Positions 23,195 to 34,637 of a stretch of DNA of 64,000 nucleotides are shown here, piece after piece. The notes beneath the pieces are model-generated. The model ran no database searches. It had not been told where the DNA came from and saw only the letters and a program-made list of their open reading frames with translations. The DNA lies in NCBI RefSeq assembly GCF_027943255.1, contig NC_072893.1, forward strand, positions 90,217,784 to 90,281,783, written 5' to 3'. The first letter of the stretch is position 1; each line of letters begins with the position of its first letter. The translations under genes were made by a program, and so were the position numbers. Origin of the DNA: Anastrepha obliqua. Lineage: Eukaryota > Arthropoda > Insecta > Diptera > Tephritidae.

Positions 23195-24699
23195 TAGCAA
23201 AGCCTGGCTTAAATTTTTAAAAATAAACGATATAACGTAGCTCCTGCAGACGATGAACAATTCATATATTTCATTGATTAATATTAAGCATTTTGCCATG
23301 TGGCTGCTGAAAAAATTACATAAAGCATCCAATGAAGTTCAACACACTTAACTGCAAGAATTGAATTTCTATATTTTAAAAAAGCAAGACGCCGTCCAAC
23401 TACAAAAACTTTAAAGTTGCATAACTCCAAAAACCTCTTCTTCTATTGTTCCACGCCAGCTTTAAGAATACTTGTAACCGCCTTACTGGCAGCGCATCCG
23501 TTCCAACTAAGATAAATTACGATTAAGCTAAAAGCGCATAAGTAAAAAATTACAATAACAAAAACAAAAAGAAATGAAAGTGTCGTAGCAGATAAATTGT
23601 CTTTAGTAACCAGCAGAGCAAGCCACTATAATTTTTAACCAACTAAAAATAATTTCTAGAAAAACTGTTGCAAAAGATAAAAACTACAAACTTTTCTTGA
23701 AAACATGAGAGTGGCGCACGCATTTATTTTCTGCTCCATAAATTTTACAAAACATACTGCATGGCGTGGAAAAAGATATTTACGTGCATACATACATATA
23801 TATGGTATGTGTGTTAAGCAAAGAACAAGCACAGCAGAGGACAGAGTGGCTTACGTGATAAAACCATGGATGCGTTGCCGCTGCTTACGAGTACCTGCTA
23901 GTTGTCTGTGAACTACTTTATGCTTTATTTCTGCAGACACCTTGATAAACGTTGATGTATCGGCATCTTTTCTTGCATTTCTGACACACACGCACACATC
24001 TCTTACAAAACTTTTTTTTCTAAATTTCACTTTTCTTATGTCTCTTGACTGTGGCGTGTGGTAAGCACTGGAACGTTTGGTGAATGTGCGATGAATAAGG
24101 GACAATTATGCGCTGATAAATTTTACTTGGGCACGTAAGTTAGCTACAAAGGAAAAACTAAATAGTTGTGGATGGCATTCGCGGATCCATATGGCCCGGC
24201 TTTAATAATTTTTTGCACGTTGTCAGGTGTATAAAATTCGTAAGGTACATATATTTGTACAAGTAGATAAGTGAATAATGGACACGATAACCACAATGAT
24301 CTTGAAGCATCTGTGTTATTGAAAATCTAGTACTCCGATTAGACTTCTATGATGAAAAAGTTTTCGGAACAATTAAGTTTTTGTAATTTTGCCAGTTTGT
24401 GAAAAATACAAAAATTTATTAAGGAAGTTGGGCTCGGGAAAATTGTCTGAACCCACGAAGACACAATAGATGTTTCAGATGTTTCCCTTCATAATAATAA
24501 TAATCTGTAATTTACGTAATTTGAAAATAGGAATATTTTTCGAATACTTGCCGCTTAACAGGTGGGTAGGTTAGAGGGAATTTTGATAGTTTTTTGCAGA
24601 AATACATTTAAGTATTTAAATACGAGTTAGATCAGTAAGTCCGGGAAATTTTTAATTTCCCAAATTGCAACATAGATCGTAACTTTTCGCGTGACATTT
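23195..24699. other. non-coding, no gene recognised
   Basis: AT-rich DNA with short unconvincing ORFs on both strands at 23705-24105. Nothing recognisable was found. Confidence 0.4.
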
Positions 24700-26095
24700 G
24701 TTTTTTTTTGTTTTTTGTCGGGACAACAAGCAAGTGCAGCACTCAGACATTAATTAAGTCGATTGTACTACACTTGGATTCCCTTTTAATTTTATTGAAA
24801 TCTACGCGATCTCCGAAGAAATCTGAGTAGATCTTGTGGTGCCAAGGAGCCAAGATGGTCGCTTCTTAGCATATCAGTGCCAAAGACCTCAAACCTGATT
24901 CGAGCGAAGGCGGGGCAAACGCAAAGGAAGTGGTCCGCCGTCTCATCCTCCTCTTCACAAGCTTTGCAGAGTAGATTGTCTGAGATGCCCAACCTTTCCA
25001 TGTGCTTTGCCACAGAAAGTGGCCCGTCATCAGTCCAACCAGCCGTCTGCACTCCCCTCTGCTTAACGACAGAAGGGTTTGCGATAGTCGATCGAACATG
25101 ACAGGTAACATCAGCTTAGTCCATCTGCAGCCTCTCTCATCCTGCCAAGCTCGCTTGTGGGTGGTAGTTATTCATTTGCTAACCGTGGCTGGGATGGCCG
25201 AAGAAGGGAGTGGCAAAACGGGCTCTGGGCCAAAGAAGTTGGGCTCAGAGCCCATCTTAGCTAAGGAGTCAGAGGTCTCGTTACCCGCGATACCCACGTG
25301 TTCCGGGACCCATGTTAGCATCAGGATATTATATCTACCGACATAGTTCAGCCTGGATTTACAGGACTTTACTACCCCTGATGTGGTTGGAGGGCTGTCT
25401 AAGGCCATAAGCGCAGCTTGGCTGTCGCTGCAGACACATATACTATAGATCTGCCTCTCCATCGGTTTTCCACAACACAGTTCATCGCTTCTTGAACTGT
25501 TTACACCTCCGCTTGAAACACAGATGCATGCATTCCAAGAGCAAAGTACAGTTTTGTCCCGCTGGATTCTACGTAGACCCCAGAGCCGGAGCCATGCTCG
25601 GTCCTGGAGCCATCCGTAAAAATGCGAAAACAGTGTTTGCCGGGCTCATTTTATGAGTCTTCCCACAGCTGAGCCTCTGGTAGCACTACACTGTATCTCT
25701 TTTCAAGTACGACTCTTGATGGCATGAAGTCAAGGGGCATGGAGGGAATCGTTGGATCGACGCCCATGCCTTCTCTGTGTTCCAATGCCGGACAGTGGCC
25801 GTACCAGTTCCTATTGTGTTTCAGCCTGCAGATGGCCTTCAAGGCCTCTTTTTGGACGAAAGCATCAAGTGGTGGTAAACCAATCAGAGCATCTAATGCC
25901 GGGCCTGAAGTAGTCGGAAAAGCTCCGGTGCAACAGATGGCCACAGTGCGTTGTAGTCTCGATAAGGTCCTCCTGACTTCCACTAGAGAGAGTCTACTCA
26001 TCCAGACCACTGATGCATAGGTGATAATGGGTCTTATCATAGCCGTAACACAACGCGTAACGCGTGACATAATCACCACCAATTACTTTGAACTG
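24700..26095 (-). pseudogene. I-group LINE 3' part: RT thumb, RNase H, CCHC
   Basis: Minus-strand order: end of reverse transcriptase (26082-25651; VTRCVTAMIRPIITYASVVW, RTLSRLQRTVAICCTGAF); RNase H, with FTDGSRTEHGSGSGVY (first Asp) and FQAEV (Glu) near 25500-25600, then after a stop and frameshift CSDSQAALMALDS and LTWVPEHVGIAGNETSDSLA (25462-25172); and a C-terminal Cys-His knuckle (CKACEEEDETADHFLCVCP, about 24965-24910) ending RFLRRSRRFQ at 24792. An A-rich tail on the minus strand lies near 24705. RNase H after RT excludes the jockey clade and fits the I group (I, R1, LOA and relatives). The 5' part, including endonuclease and the RT catalytic motifs, is missing. GC content is visibly higher than in the surroundings. 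Confidence 0.88.
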
Positions 26096-26099
26096 GGCA

Positions 26100-26860
26100 A
26101 CACTATCAAGAAAGAATATTATGCCGCCGCGTCTCGTTCAATGATGTTTCGAAGTGAAAGTAAACACATTTGACCAAAGTGCTCTACTACCAAGAATTGG
26201 GGCACGAATTGATACCATTTGTGAATGTACTCTGGACTTAGCCGCCGTTATTTCAAGTTTACAAATCTGATGAAATGGAGCGGAGAGAGGGCTTTGCGTC
26301 CAACCTTGAGCAAGAAGACTTAAAGAAAAGCTACTTTTTGTGGGTTTGAAGAAATTAGCGAAAGAAGGAGACCAAAGAAGATATTTTTGAATCATTTTTA
26401 AGTTGAAAAAGTAATAAATTCTTCAAAAAGTCGCCGAATTGTTGATCCCCTCTCTTATTAGAGATACTACCATAATAGATAATTTCTTGTTCTCTTTTGT
26501 TCAAATATTTTTCCTATATAAAGGGAGATCGATTTAGAAGTATCGAATTTTGAATTGAAAAAAAAACAACAAAAATTCAAATTGATTGCCCAATTTATTA
26601 TTTTTGTGTAGAATCATTCATGCCATTTATTTTTTAAAGATAAACCCTTTCACATGTTGCCCGCAACTGCCATTCGGCTATCAGTAAACACCAATTATGA
26701 ACGACTCGCTGGAGGACTTCGGTCGGTATCTCGTGTGACAATAAAGGAAATCCTTGTACCACTCATCCAGAGAAAAGAGATTCCTATAATAAAACCGACT
26801 TTTGGGAGTACAAGGATTAGTTTTTCTAAGGAGCAACATATCTGGGTGTGGGGTTAACAG
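26100..26860. other. non-coding, unassigned
   Basis: Short unrecognised ORFs. A possible scrap of another LINE lies around 26640-26860, but its frames do not give a convincing motif. Nothing else was identified. Confidence 0.35.
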
Positions 26861-26869
26861 AATTCTCAC

Positions 26870-27350
26870 CCGGTATGTTAATTTAGGTGCCACTGCCAGC
26901 AAGGCAACACACGCCTTTTTTGCCTGCTCACATTTTTTTGCTAAAATATGGGAGTTACTGGTCATTTAGTACTGCTATAGAACCAATTGTTACCTAAGCT
27001 TACTTAGCATGGTGGACTACAGCTAGATAACTAATTGCAAAAACAAAATTTAGTAAACTGTCCCACGGATGCACTCTTCATAGTAGAGAAGCAGGCTATC
27101 TAAGGAGTACCAAAACTGTCCAAGGTATCGGAAATCGCAACGAAATTCATAAACAGTCCTATTCTGTGATGCAATGACTTCTGCGCTAAAGATTACTAAA
27201 CCTGACTCTGAAATCTATTAAAGCAACGGATCGAAGTTTGCTGGTGGTAGAACTGCAGTCTTTGAGGCGATGGTCACCAATGGAGGGTTTTTTCACTAGC
27301 CTTTCAAGCCGAGATTTCTGCTATAGAAATTTGTGACCAAAATGCCTTTA
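26870..27350 (+). pseudogene. decayed LINE: RT thumb to RNase H
   Basis: Plus-strand frames contain LGATASKATHAFFACSHFF near 26885-26940, then TAIEPIVT-stop-AYLAWWTTA near 26970-27025. This matches the usual 'YTAIVRPILTYASLVWWT' thumb region of RNase H-bearing LINEs. Near 27300 it reads AFQAEISAIEICDQNA, the RNase H glutamate motif. Several stops and frame changes lie between. It has the domain order of the 25 kb element but is more decayed, on the other strand, and not obviously the same copy. Confidence 0.65.
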
Positions 27351-28018
27351 AAGTGGTACTATTTCTATATTTGGCCTCTGGTTTTCGAGTCTGTATTTGG
27401 TTAGCCAGCCAGCAGTCTTATGTGCACTGCAGTGCACAAAAATTTAATCAAATGAACATATCCGTAATTGTCAGATGTGTAGATTTCAACTATTTTTATT
27501 TAGTGTCTTACAATTTGGATAATTACTGGTGTCAGAAAGTTGGGAAAATTCTATCGCAGTATTGGAAGATCTGCATGCGCCTTATCTGCCACTGAGCGTG
27601 CCACAAAATATAGAGAAAGAAAGAAACCACTTAAAAACAAAAATATAAAGATTTGTAGCCATTAAAATGTAATGCGTGCACTTATTTTTCAGTCGCATAT
27701 TTGATGTCGCATGTAAAAACGCAATGGCTAAGACAAACTTCAAAGATAGTTTTGAAAACGCTGTCGATAGTTCCACGGGATGGGAAGATGGAGAACCCAG
27801 AGGAGCCAGTAACAATAACAAAAACGTGTTATAACCAGAAAGAGAAGATTTTGATTCTGATTGCTAATAGTTTTTGGCAGATGGGGGGAAAAATTAACCA
27901 AGTTTGGTTATTGACAAGGCAATAAAAGCAGAAAATTTAGCAAGAATATAATCAAGATACTCAATTTTATGCAACATAATTACAAAAAAAAAGAAATAAA
28001 AATGCATGCATTGGAAAT

Positions 28019-28321
28019 ATGTTCGGTGTTTGTGTGGGTTATTCGGAAGACTTAGCCCCAAAAACAATTATGCTTGATACCAACACCTTAGAGCGCAAAT
28101 ATCGGGTCTCCATGTTGTTGTTAACTGTTCTATATAATTGGCACGCGGATAGTACTGAGTTGTTTAAAGCTATATTCAAAGGTTTTATCGATGACTTGCG
28201 CAAATTGTCTACAAAATCCAATGAGTTTAACCTGTTATCGAAAAATATTCAACTGGACAAGGTTAAGGGTATTTTGGAAAAATTGCGTACCAAACAGATC
28301 ACAGGCTCGAGTGTTATGTAA
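28019..28321 (+). CDS. unrecognised 100-codon ORF
   Basis: The frame opens MFGVCVGYSEDLAPKTIML and continues with a Leu/Lys-rich, probably helical stretch to the end at 28321. I do not recognise the family. Nearby frames (28399-28635) contain IPLDLSLDFVGPLH, vaguely like the start of a retroelement integrase core, but without supporting Cys/His or DDE motifs. It may be a fragment of an unidentified element or chance coding. Confidence 0.2.
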   Translation: MFGVCVGYSEDLAPKTIMLDTNTLERKYRVSMLLLTVLYNWHADSTELFKAIFKGFIDDLRKLSTKSNEFNLLSKNIQLDKVKGILEKLRTKQITGSSVM

Positions 28322-29078
28322 GCAATATAAAATCAAATGTATTCGGTCTAAAACTTTTCACGACTCAAATCCCGCTGGTCAAAATTGCGCCAACTGTTAT
28401 GGAGCTCAAAGGGAAAAAGTTGATTGAAAGTAAGTGCACAAAACCTGCTCAACCAGCTTACGTTCACGCGTTGAGTGCTTTAAAGTTTACAGTCCCCAAA
28501 ATAACAATAAATTGCATTCCTTTGGATTTATCTCTTGATTTCGTAGGGCCTTTGCATATGGCTCGTATAGTCACCCTAGCGTATGCGACAAAATGCACGT
28601 TGTGCATACGCTTCATTGTCGCACAAATGTGTTAAAGTGGCGAACCGCACATGGGTCGTCAACTCCTTGCTGTCGCAAGCATGCAGCATAACGCTTATCG
28701 TATAGCAGAGTCGTCAAATATCCTGCACGCTTGTAGTATACTTTTGATTTTGATGTTTATATATACTTATGATTTTTTATTCCTAAAGAATGTTTGTTTT
28801 TGGAAAGATAAACTAATTTTACAATAAACATTTATTATATGAATTTTTCTCAAAAATTTTGTAATTTACAAAAATTTTGATCTTCCTGTTAATAATTATC
28901 TACAGATAGTAACATTTTAAAACTGATGTTTCCCCGGTGTTCTAGAGAGGAGTTTAAGGCGTAAGGGTTACGTACTACTAGGTTAAAGTTTAGGCACTGC
29001 TTTTACTACGGTGTAGGGTTGAGAACTCCGCAAAACCACACCAATATGCTTCAGCGTAATCATACTCCTTTCATCCGT

Positions 29079-29327
29079 CTAATGCATTCGCGCATTTTCG
29101 TATGATATACATATACCAGGCTTCACAATTTCTACAAGGTTTTTAAAAGCATTTTTAGATATCCTGTAAAATGCCTGAAATTTGTAATCATCCTTTTGTA
29201 ACTCACTAGTGTCAATTAATAATCTACTGTTTGAGTTATTCAGAGTGCCTCCTTCTTCTTTTTTCCCTCCGATGGAGAAGGTAATGCAATAAAATAAATT
29301 CCTCTTCACCGCTGGACATATTGACAA
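29079..29327 (-). pseudogene. possible PIF/Harbinger-type nuclease N-terminal scrap
   Basis: An 82-codon frame whose C-terminal half (YKFQAFYRISKNAFKNLVEI followed by VKPGI) resembles the region preceding the catalytic domain in HARBI1/PIF-type transposases, where a fish-hook 'F..FYR.S...F..LV..V.P.I' pattern is common. No catalytic DDE region follows on the minus strand. The assignment is tentative, from pattern memory. Confidence 0.3.
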
Positions 29328-29339
29328 CTCGTTCTTTGA

Positions 29340-31070
29340 AGATAGCTAGTTGCATTGCATTTCAGCGTCGCTACATGAAAAAATAATATAGTGCCGATTT
29401 CGATACCATGCTTATACGACCGGTGTGCGAAGGCCCTTAGGCTAAGTTCTGCTAAGCAACATTGAGATTGAACAACTATGTAGATTTCTAACATTTGTGT
29501 TGAAACATCCAAACAATTCAAAACTTCTAATGACGATGAAAGCGTAACGAAAATACCAAATATACATTTTAAAACATTCAAAAATATTAAAACGCCTTTC
29601 CAATTTTAAAATAAAAATAATGTTAAGCAAGTTACATTTTTTTCTTTTAAATTTTATAAACTAAAGCATGGAAATCATTTTCAATGACAACGACATTTGG
29701 GTGTTCGCAAAGACTGTAGCTTTTTTGTTCAGACATCTGTCAGATATCCGACAGAATCGTTGATAAATAGGCTGGGTTTTCCAACGATGTGTCGGTTAGA
29801 CCTCATGTCAGCCACTCTATACGTTTCTTTGACTGATATCTGTCAGAAATTATAAATATCTCGTACTTTTTTCCAACGAATCTGATGAATATCTAGCAGG
29901 TGTCTGTCAATTTTGTTAGCTGAGCAATGTATTTTTTGTTTGTTGTAGTCTATTTCAGTTGAAAACGGTTTTTGCAGTGAGTAGCGCGTTTGAAGGCAAC
30001 GGTTTTACAATTGAAATCGATATGGTAGTTGGAAAACGAAATATTTGTTTCAAGTTGATTAATTTATTTAATTTATCTGCATAAAAAATATAATTTACTT
30101 AAAAAAATGCACGAGAAAAAATACATATACGAGTACATATATGTATACATATATATATTTTTTTTTATATAATTATTCTATACATTATTTTCGCATATAT
30201 ATGTACATAGTCCTCTTCTTCAGTGCCCTCACCATATTGGCTTCGCTGCTACAAAATTTATTTACAAATTGCCTGTCGATACTTCGTTCAAAAAAATTGT
30301 GCAAAGTGCATATGTGTAGGTACTTGCATGTACCAGTACTTAGCTGTCCATCATAATCCGTCACTAATTGTCAGTGACACGTCGGCCTAACTATAATTAT
30401 TGCATACATAAAGGGGATTAAGAGTAAATTAATGAAATTATCGAACTTTTGCTGTGAAGTTGTTGTGCATTAAAAAAATGATGGAGTAAAAGAAAGGCAT
30501 GAACTGCAAGCGAATTACGCGCCTGTGAAGCGTATGCAATATAATTAAATTAATTAAAAATTGAAAAAAGCGAGTGTACAAAAAAAAACCTACGCTTTGT
30601 TGTGCCTCTTTTTTACATATGGATTCTTCTGTGTTAATTTTCATGATATACAATTTTCATGCGATTGTACAGAGATAAAAAAAGTTTATGACTAAGTGAA
30701 AAATATGCGCTATTAAATTTGATAGGCTATAGATATAAGTAAGGCCATCTGGGCCACAAAAGACCATGAGGTCTAGGTGCAAACCTCATAAAGAATCTAG
30801 GGCCATGTGGAAATGGCCCATTTACCCATAACAAATAGAGTTTGGAATTTTCGTTTATTTACATACGTAAAATGCGAACTAAATATTTAAGAATTCTTTT
30901 TTTTTTTAAATTGTATAGAATATTTATTACTATATATAGAGATCGGATTTTTATGCGAATTGAATATTTTATTATGATGAGTTTCTACCTAGGTGCGAAC
31001 TTCATGTGATGTTAAACAAAATATGCACTTGCATAAGAATCCGATGTCTAATTATATATAATGGGTTAGG
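29340..31070. other. non-coding with a palindromic cluster
   Basis: Mostly AT-rich. Near 29725-29925 several related blocks recur: CATCTGTCAGATATCCGACAG, TTTTCCAACGATGTGTCGG, TGATATCTGTCAG and TTTTTCCAACGAATCTGATG. The 30740-30830 stretch (GGGCCACAAAAGACCATGAGG) resembles the tail of the LINE fragment at 32.08-32.40 kb. No gene was found. Confidence 0.4.
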
Positions 31071-31071
31071 G

Positions 31072-31360
31072 CGGCCGCCGTAGCCGAATGGGTTGGTGCG
31101 TGATTACCATTCGGAATTCACAGAGAGGTCGTTGGTTCGAATCTCAGTGAAAGCAAAATTAATAAAAACATTTCAAATCTCCGAGTGTATTTCTGCCATG
31201 AAAAAGCTCCTCATAAAAATATCTGCCGTTCGTAGTCGGCTTGAAACTGTAGGTCCCTCCATTTGTGAAACAACATCAAGACGCACACCACAAATAGGAG
31301 GGGGAGCTCGGCCAAACACCTAACAGAAGTGTACGCGCCAATTATTTTTTTTTTTTTTGT
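31072..31360 (+). mobile_element. tRNA-derived SINE, full-length head
   Basis: The head GCCGCCGTAGCCGAATGGG contains an A-box-like TAGCCGAATGGG (31081-31092), and GGTTCGAATCTC (31134 onward) is a good B box about 40 bp downstream. This is the split internal RNA polymerase III promoter of tRNA genes. The head does not fold into an obvious complete tRNA, so it is a tRNA-derived SINE. The body has the family blocks TTTCTGCCATGAAAAAGC, CTGCCGTTCGTAGTCGGC and GGGAGCTCGGCCAAACACC, ends at GTACGCGCCAATTA, and has a T-rich tail. It lacks the roughly 40-bp GGTCGCCCCTCGGCAGGC block present in other copies. Confidence 0.9.
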
Positions 31361-32079
31361 TTTTTATATAGAACATTTTCTAAATTTTTGATTTTTCAGA
31401 ATTTTTTTCTTGCTGGCGATCACGTTCATTTTCTCCATTTAACGCATGCTCGCTATTTTTGTTATAATGGAAGAAAAAAAAACACCGTCAGCAAAAGAAG
31501 AAATATAAAAAAATCAACGCAATTTTTGAGTTACATCAAACTTGCAGTTTATTTTTACAGAGACTATTAAACTATAGCTATAAAACTGTATACCCTGATT
31601 TCATCTAAATATTCTGAGTAAAAGTTTAAAATTTTGATTAGGATTTCGCGATTTTTTTTTTAAATTTGGTACAAAGTTTAAAAATTTCTTTTATATGGTG
31701 TTTGTGGTAGCATGAACTACATTTTTACAAATAAAGTAATTGAAATTAAAAAGGTCTAAACTTGTCAATGTGCGGCGTACATTTTTTTGTGGTGCTGACA
31801 GTCGGTATTAAATACAACATCCATATCAGCTGATCATCAGGATATTCTACCATAAATAAACAGCAATTTTTCTTTGTGCCACTGCTAAAGCTGTTTACGG
31901 AATTATTTGCTTGTAAAAAAGCCGAATATTCGAGTTTAATTCGTAGGAAGAATTTAATTATTTCATATAAGTCGCTTTGCGATACTGCGGGAATGCGATC
32001 AAAAACGTATGTGAAGCATAAGTTCTGTATTCAATTGAGGTAAAGCTAAAGCTATTGGAAAAACAAATACTCTCCAAGG
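31361..32079. other. non-coding, no gene recognised
   Basis: AT-rich sequence between a SINE and a LINE fragment. No supported features. Confidence 0.4.
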
Positions 32080-32400
32080 ATAAACTAAGACTGCTCACGA
32101 GCATTTGCACAGATAAAGGCAGATTGCGTAGTCATCTTTACAGGATGCAAACATGATCCACTGACTCTTGCCATTTCTGCGATCAGTTTCCGGATACTCC
32201 AGCACACCTTCTTCTTGAATGTGATGCTATAGTGCGAAAACGGTTGAGATATTTCGACCGCAAGCCAGAAAACCGGCACATACTATATGCTCAGCTCAAC
32301 CAAGCTCTATCTTAGGTTTATTAAGGGAACTGGGTTTGAGTGGGGTACTGTGCTGAGGGTATAAAAGACCATGAGGTTGAAGTGCACACGTTCGTTCATT
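32080..32400 (+). pseudogene. LINE 3' end with Cys-His knuckle
   Basis: The plus-strand frame reads DKLRLLTSICTDKGRLRSHL, then CHFCDQFPDTPAHLLLECDA (the terminal CCHC-type knuckle of RNase H-bearing LINEs, here C..C....H....C), one TAG after LNQALS and continuing GTGFEW. The sequence then reaches a tail containing AAAAGACCATGAGGTT, also seen at 30750. Only the last part of the element is present. Confidence 0.7.
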
Positions 32401-32455
32401 CATTGGAAAAACCACGTTGTGTTTAATGTAACTAAATTTTATATGTATATCTTAA

Positions 32456-32990
32456 TTAAACCACTGTGATGTTCCAAAACCCCTTCCAAGTAGTGATACT
32501 AAATGACGTGTCCGCGTCGATTAACGATGTCCTCGGCAGTGTGCTTTGAAATTTTTTATTTGTTGTATTCCTTTCCGCGCCGGTAAAACTCTGGAATGAA
32601 GTTATGTCGCACGTCAACGATGCGATGTTGTGCGCGAAGGATAGCCGATGCATTTTGTTAGTTTCTGCGCGCTTTGGTTATTTTGTATGTTATACCACAC
32701 ACGGGCAAGATATACCCAAGGCACTAAAGCTACCTTGAATTTACACGACTCGTTTTGTAATCTCGGATATAGTCAAATATTCTGCTTCCATACTGGATAA
32801 CGTAATTGCATGTTGCTTTCGCCTTTCCCAGCAGATTCCATAGAAGATTCCACATATAAGACCGAAACTTTTCGCTCCGTTTTTGCTGCTTTCGACAGCA
32901 CCGATGCCCAGAGTCTGATGGCGTGGATGGCGAAATTTATATATACAGTTTTTTCATCAGCTTTGCCAGGTACGATCACACATTTTATTG
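32456..32990 (-). other. unassigned retroelement-like sequence
   Basis: Minus-strand ORFs at 32456-32653 and 32773-32979 have a base composition unlike the flanks and lie next to a copia fragment. No decisive motif was found, and I leave the sequence unassigned. Confidence 0.25.
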
Positions 32991-33250
32991 AAATTCAAGA
33001 CCCAAGCATCTCTTAATAGGATCGATGTCCTTAATATCAAATGATTTCAATAGAACTTGTTTGATGATTTTTATTCACCTATTTCCGTTTCATATGAATA
33101 AAATGTCAACTACGTAGATGGCTATTAATAAAATCTGCTCGCCTAATTGCTTGAAGTATAAGCATGGGTCATGTTTAGATGATGTAAATTTTCCATTAGT
33201 CGATTGTACCACATCCAGACTAAGGATTGCTTTGCTGTGAAGGCGCCCTT
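32990..33250 (-). pseudogene. Ty1/copia reverse transcriptase fragment
   Basis: The minus strand reads SSKHDPCLYFKQLGEQILLI, then AIYVVDILFI, a stop, and LLKSFDIKDIDPIKRCLGLEF. This is the order around the catalytic box of copia-type reverse transcriptases, where YVDD sits between the 'DPCLY' and 'F.MKD.G....LG..' segments. The box here is YVVD (codons at 33105-33116), so one of the two metal-binding Asps is changed. At least one stop lies nearby. No LTR was found, so this is an isolated dead pol fragment, truncated at its downstream side by the SINE at 33271. Confidence 0.75.
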
Positions 33251-33270
33251 TTAAAGCTCTACGTTATTTA

Positions 33271-33543
33271 TTATTGGCGCGTCCTTCGTTGAATGTTTGG
33301 CCGTGCTCTCTTCCTAGGGAGGAATGTAGGGTCCTACTGTTTTATGTCGCCTCCGAACAGCAGACACTTTTTATGAGGCGGTTTTTCATGGTAGGAAAGA
33401 GCTCGGAAGCTTGCCATTGTCTGCCGAGGGGTGACCGTTTTAGAAAAACCCTTTCGAAAATTTAATGTTTAACACCCACTGTGGGCCTAAAACTCGGATC
33501 CTACCGGATGGTAGTAACACAAAAGCTTATTCGGCTACGGCGC
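33271..33543 (-). mobile_element. SINE, diverged, full length
   Basis: Reverse-strand copy. The tail ATTGGCGCG is at the left, the body contains TTTTTCATGG and TTGTCTGCCGAGGGGTGACC, and the head ends with TTCGGCTACGGCG near 33531-33543, the complement of the CGCCGTAGCCGAA head. It is more diverged than the 31 kb copy, and the B-box region is degraded. Confidence 0.8.
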
Positions 33544-33702
33544 ACGAGCATAACTATATCCTCTTAAATATACTTACCTGAAAATACTATACTATAAGTA
33601 CTTTGAATATATCAAATGCAGATGACGCTGCTTTTGTCTGCGGCACCGCGGTGCGTAGAATATCTTAGAATGGAATTCGGTAGCTGTCATACATACTTAT
33701 TA

Positions 33703-34157
33703 GGCCGGGTCGATTTGTGGGGAGGCAAAAAAATCGCCCATTGCTCTATGAAAATCATATTCTAAGGATCAAAATAAGAAACTTTGCTGAAGGAACCATA
33801 CCTATAAAACGAATTCTGATGTCCCCCAATTTGGGTCGAACTTTTTAGTTTCTTTTCTATAACTCACTTAAATTAATTTTTTCATTTACATATGTTCTGA
33901 CTAAATAAACTTCTTAAGAGCAAAAATAGATATTATTATAAATAAATAATAAATATTATTATAAATAAATAAAAATAAAGAAAAAACATAGCTATTTAGC
34001 TGATTTTTTCATGTAAAGGCCAAAAATGGTGATATTTTGAAATTGGGGGACATCAGAATTCGTTTTAGAGGTATGGTTCCTTCGGCAAAGTTTCTTATTT
34101 TGATCCTTAGAATACGATTTTCACAGAGCAATGAGCGATTTTTAAATCGACCCGCCC
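33703..34157. mobile_element. long-TIR MITE, copy 1
   Basis: A 455-bp non-coding element whose outer 120-130 bp on each side are inverted repeats, starting GGCCGGGTCGATTT on the left and GGGCGGGTCGATTT on the right when reverse-complemented. The arms include paired blocks such as GATCAAAATAAGAAACTTTG and CTGATGTCCCCCAATT. TA flanks both ends (33701-33702 and 34158-34159). The AT-rich centre has repeated TATTATTATAAATAAATAA units. No coding capacity, so it must rely on an outside transposase. Confidence 0.9.
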
Positions 34158-34206
34158 TAATATATATATATATATATATTTATGGTATACATAATATATA
34201 TATATA
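34158..34206. repeat. TA-rich microsatellite
   Basis: Two TA runs separated by a short TTTATGGTATACATAA segment, immediately beside the MITE end. It could have expanded from the TA target duplication. Confidence 0.8.
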
Positions 34207-34637
34207 TGTATTATCAATGAGAAGGAGTTTATCCGAAAAATCGTTACAGTGATAAAGGAGTTTGAAATTCACAAACTTTTTATACCCGGTGCACGTTTTA
34301 ACTTCAACCAAACCATATTCGTTCCGTTCAAGCCAATTCAACATTCCTTGATTGAATAAAATGTAAAGTTTGGCAAAGAGGTTTCAAAATTTCCCAAATT
34401 TATATACAACTATATTTGATTCCTTGATATCAATCTGTACACAAAATTTTCTAATTTGCTTTACTGATTACTGAAATAGTAAATTTTTCTGTTTTTCAAC
34501 TGTTTTAAACGCCGATTTATTCGTTACATTGTCTAAGGCCAGGATTTGGACTCGAGCTATCAGTTACTCGAATGGACGGAGAGTCAGACAGATCTGTTTA
34601 AATCGACTCCTCTTGACACTCTGAACATACTAGTATA
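34207..34637. other. non-coding, no gene recognised
   Basis: AT-rich spacer between a MITE and a decayed DD41D element. A TTTTTATACCCGGTGCACG motif near 34288 looks like a decayed repeat end. Nothing else was identified. Confidence 0.35.

Noticed and set aside
24877..25346. Plus-strand open frames across the 25 kb LINE
   Set aside because: Shadows of the minus-strand RNase H and knuckle coding sequence, which has recognisable motifs.
28438..28635. Retroelement integrase start (LSLDFVGPL)
   Set aside because: Only a few residues resemble an integrase core, with no zinc-binding or DDE motifs around them.
31075..31148. A tRNA gene (A and B boxes present)
   Set aside because: The sequence does not fold into a complete cloverleaf and continues into a dispersed repeat body. 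It is the head of a SINE.
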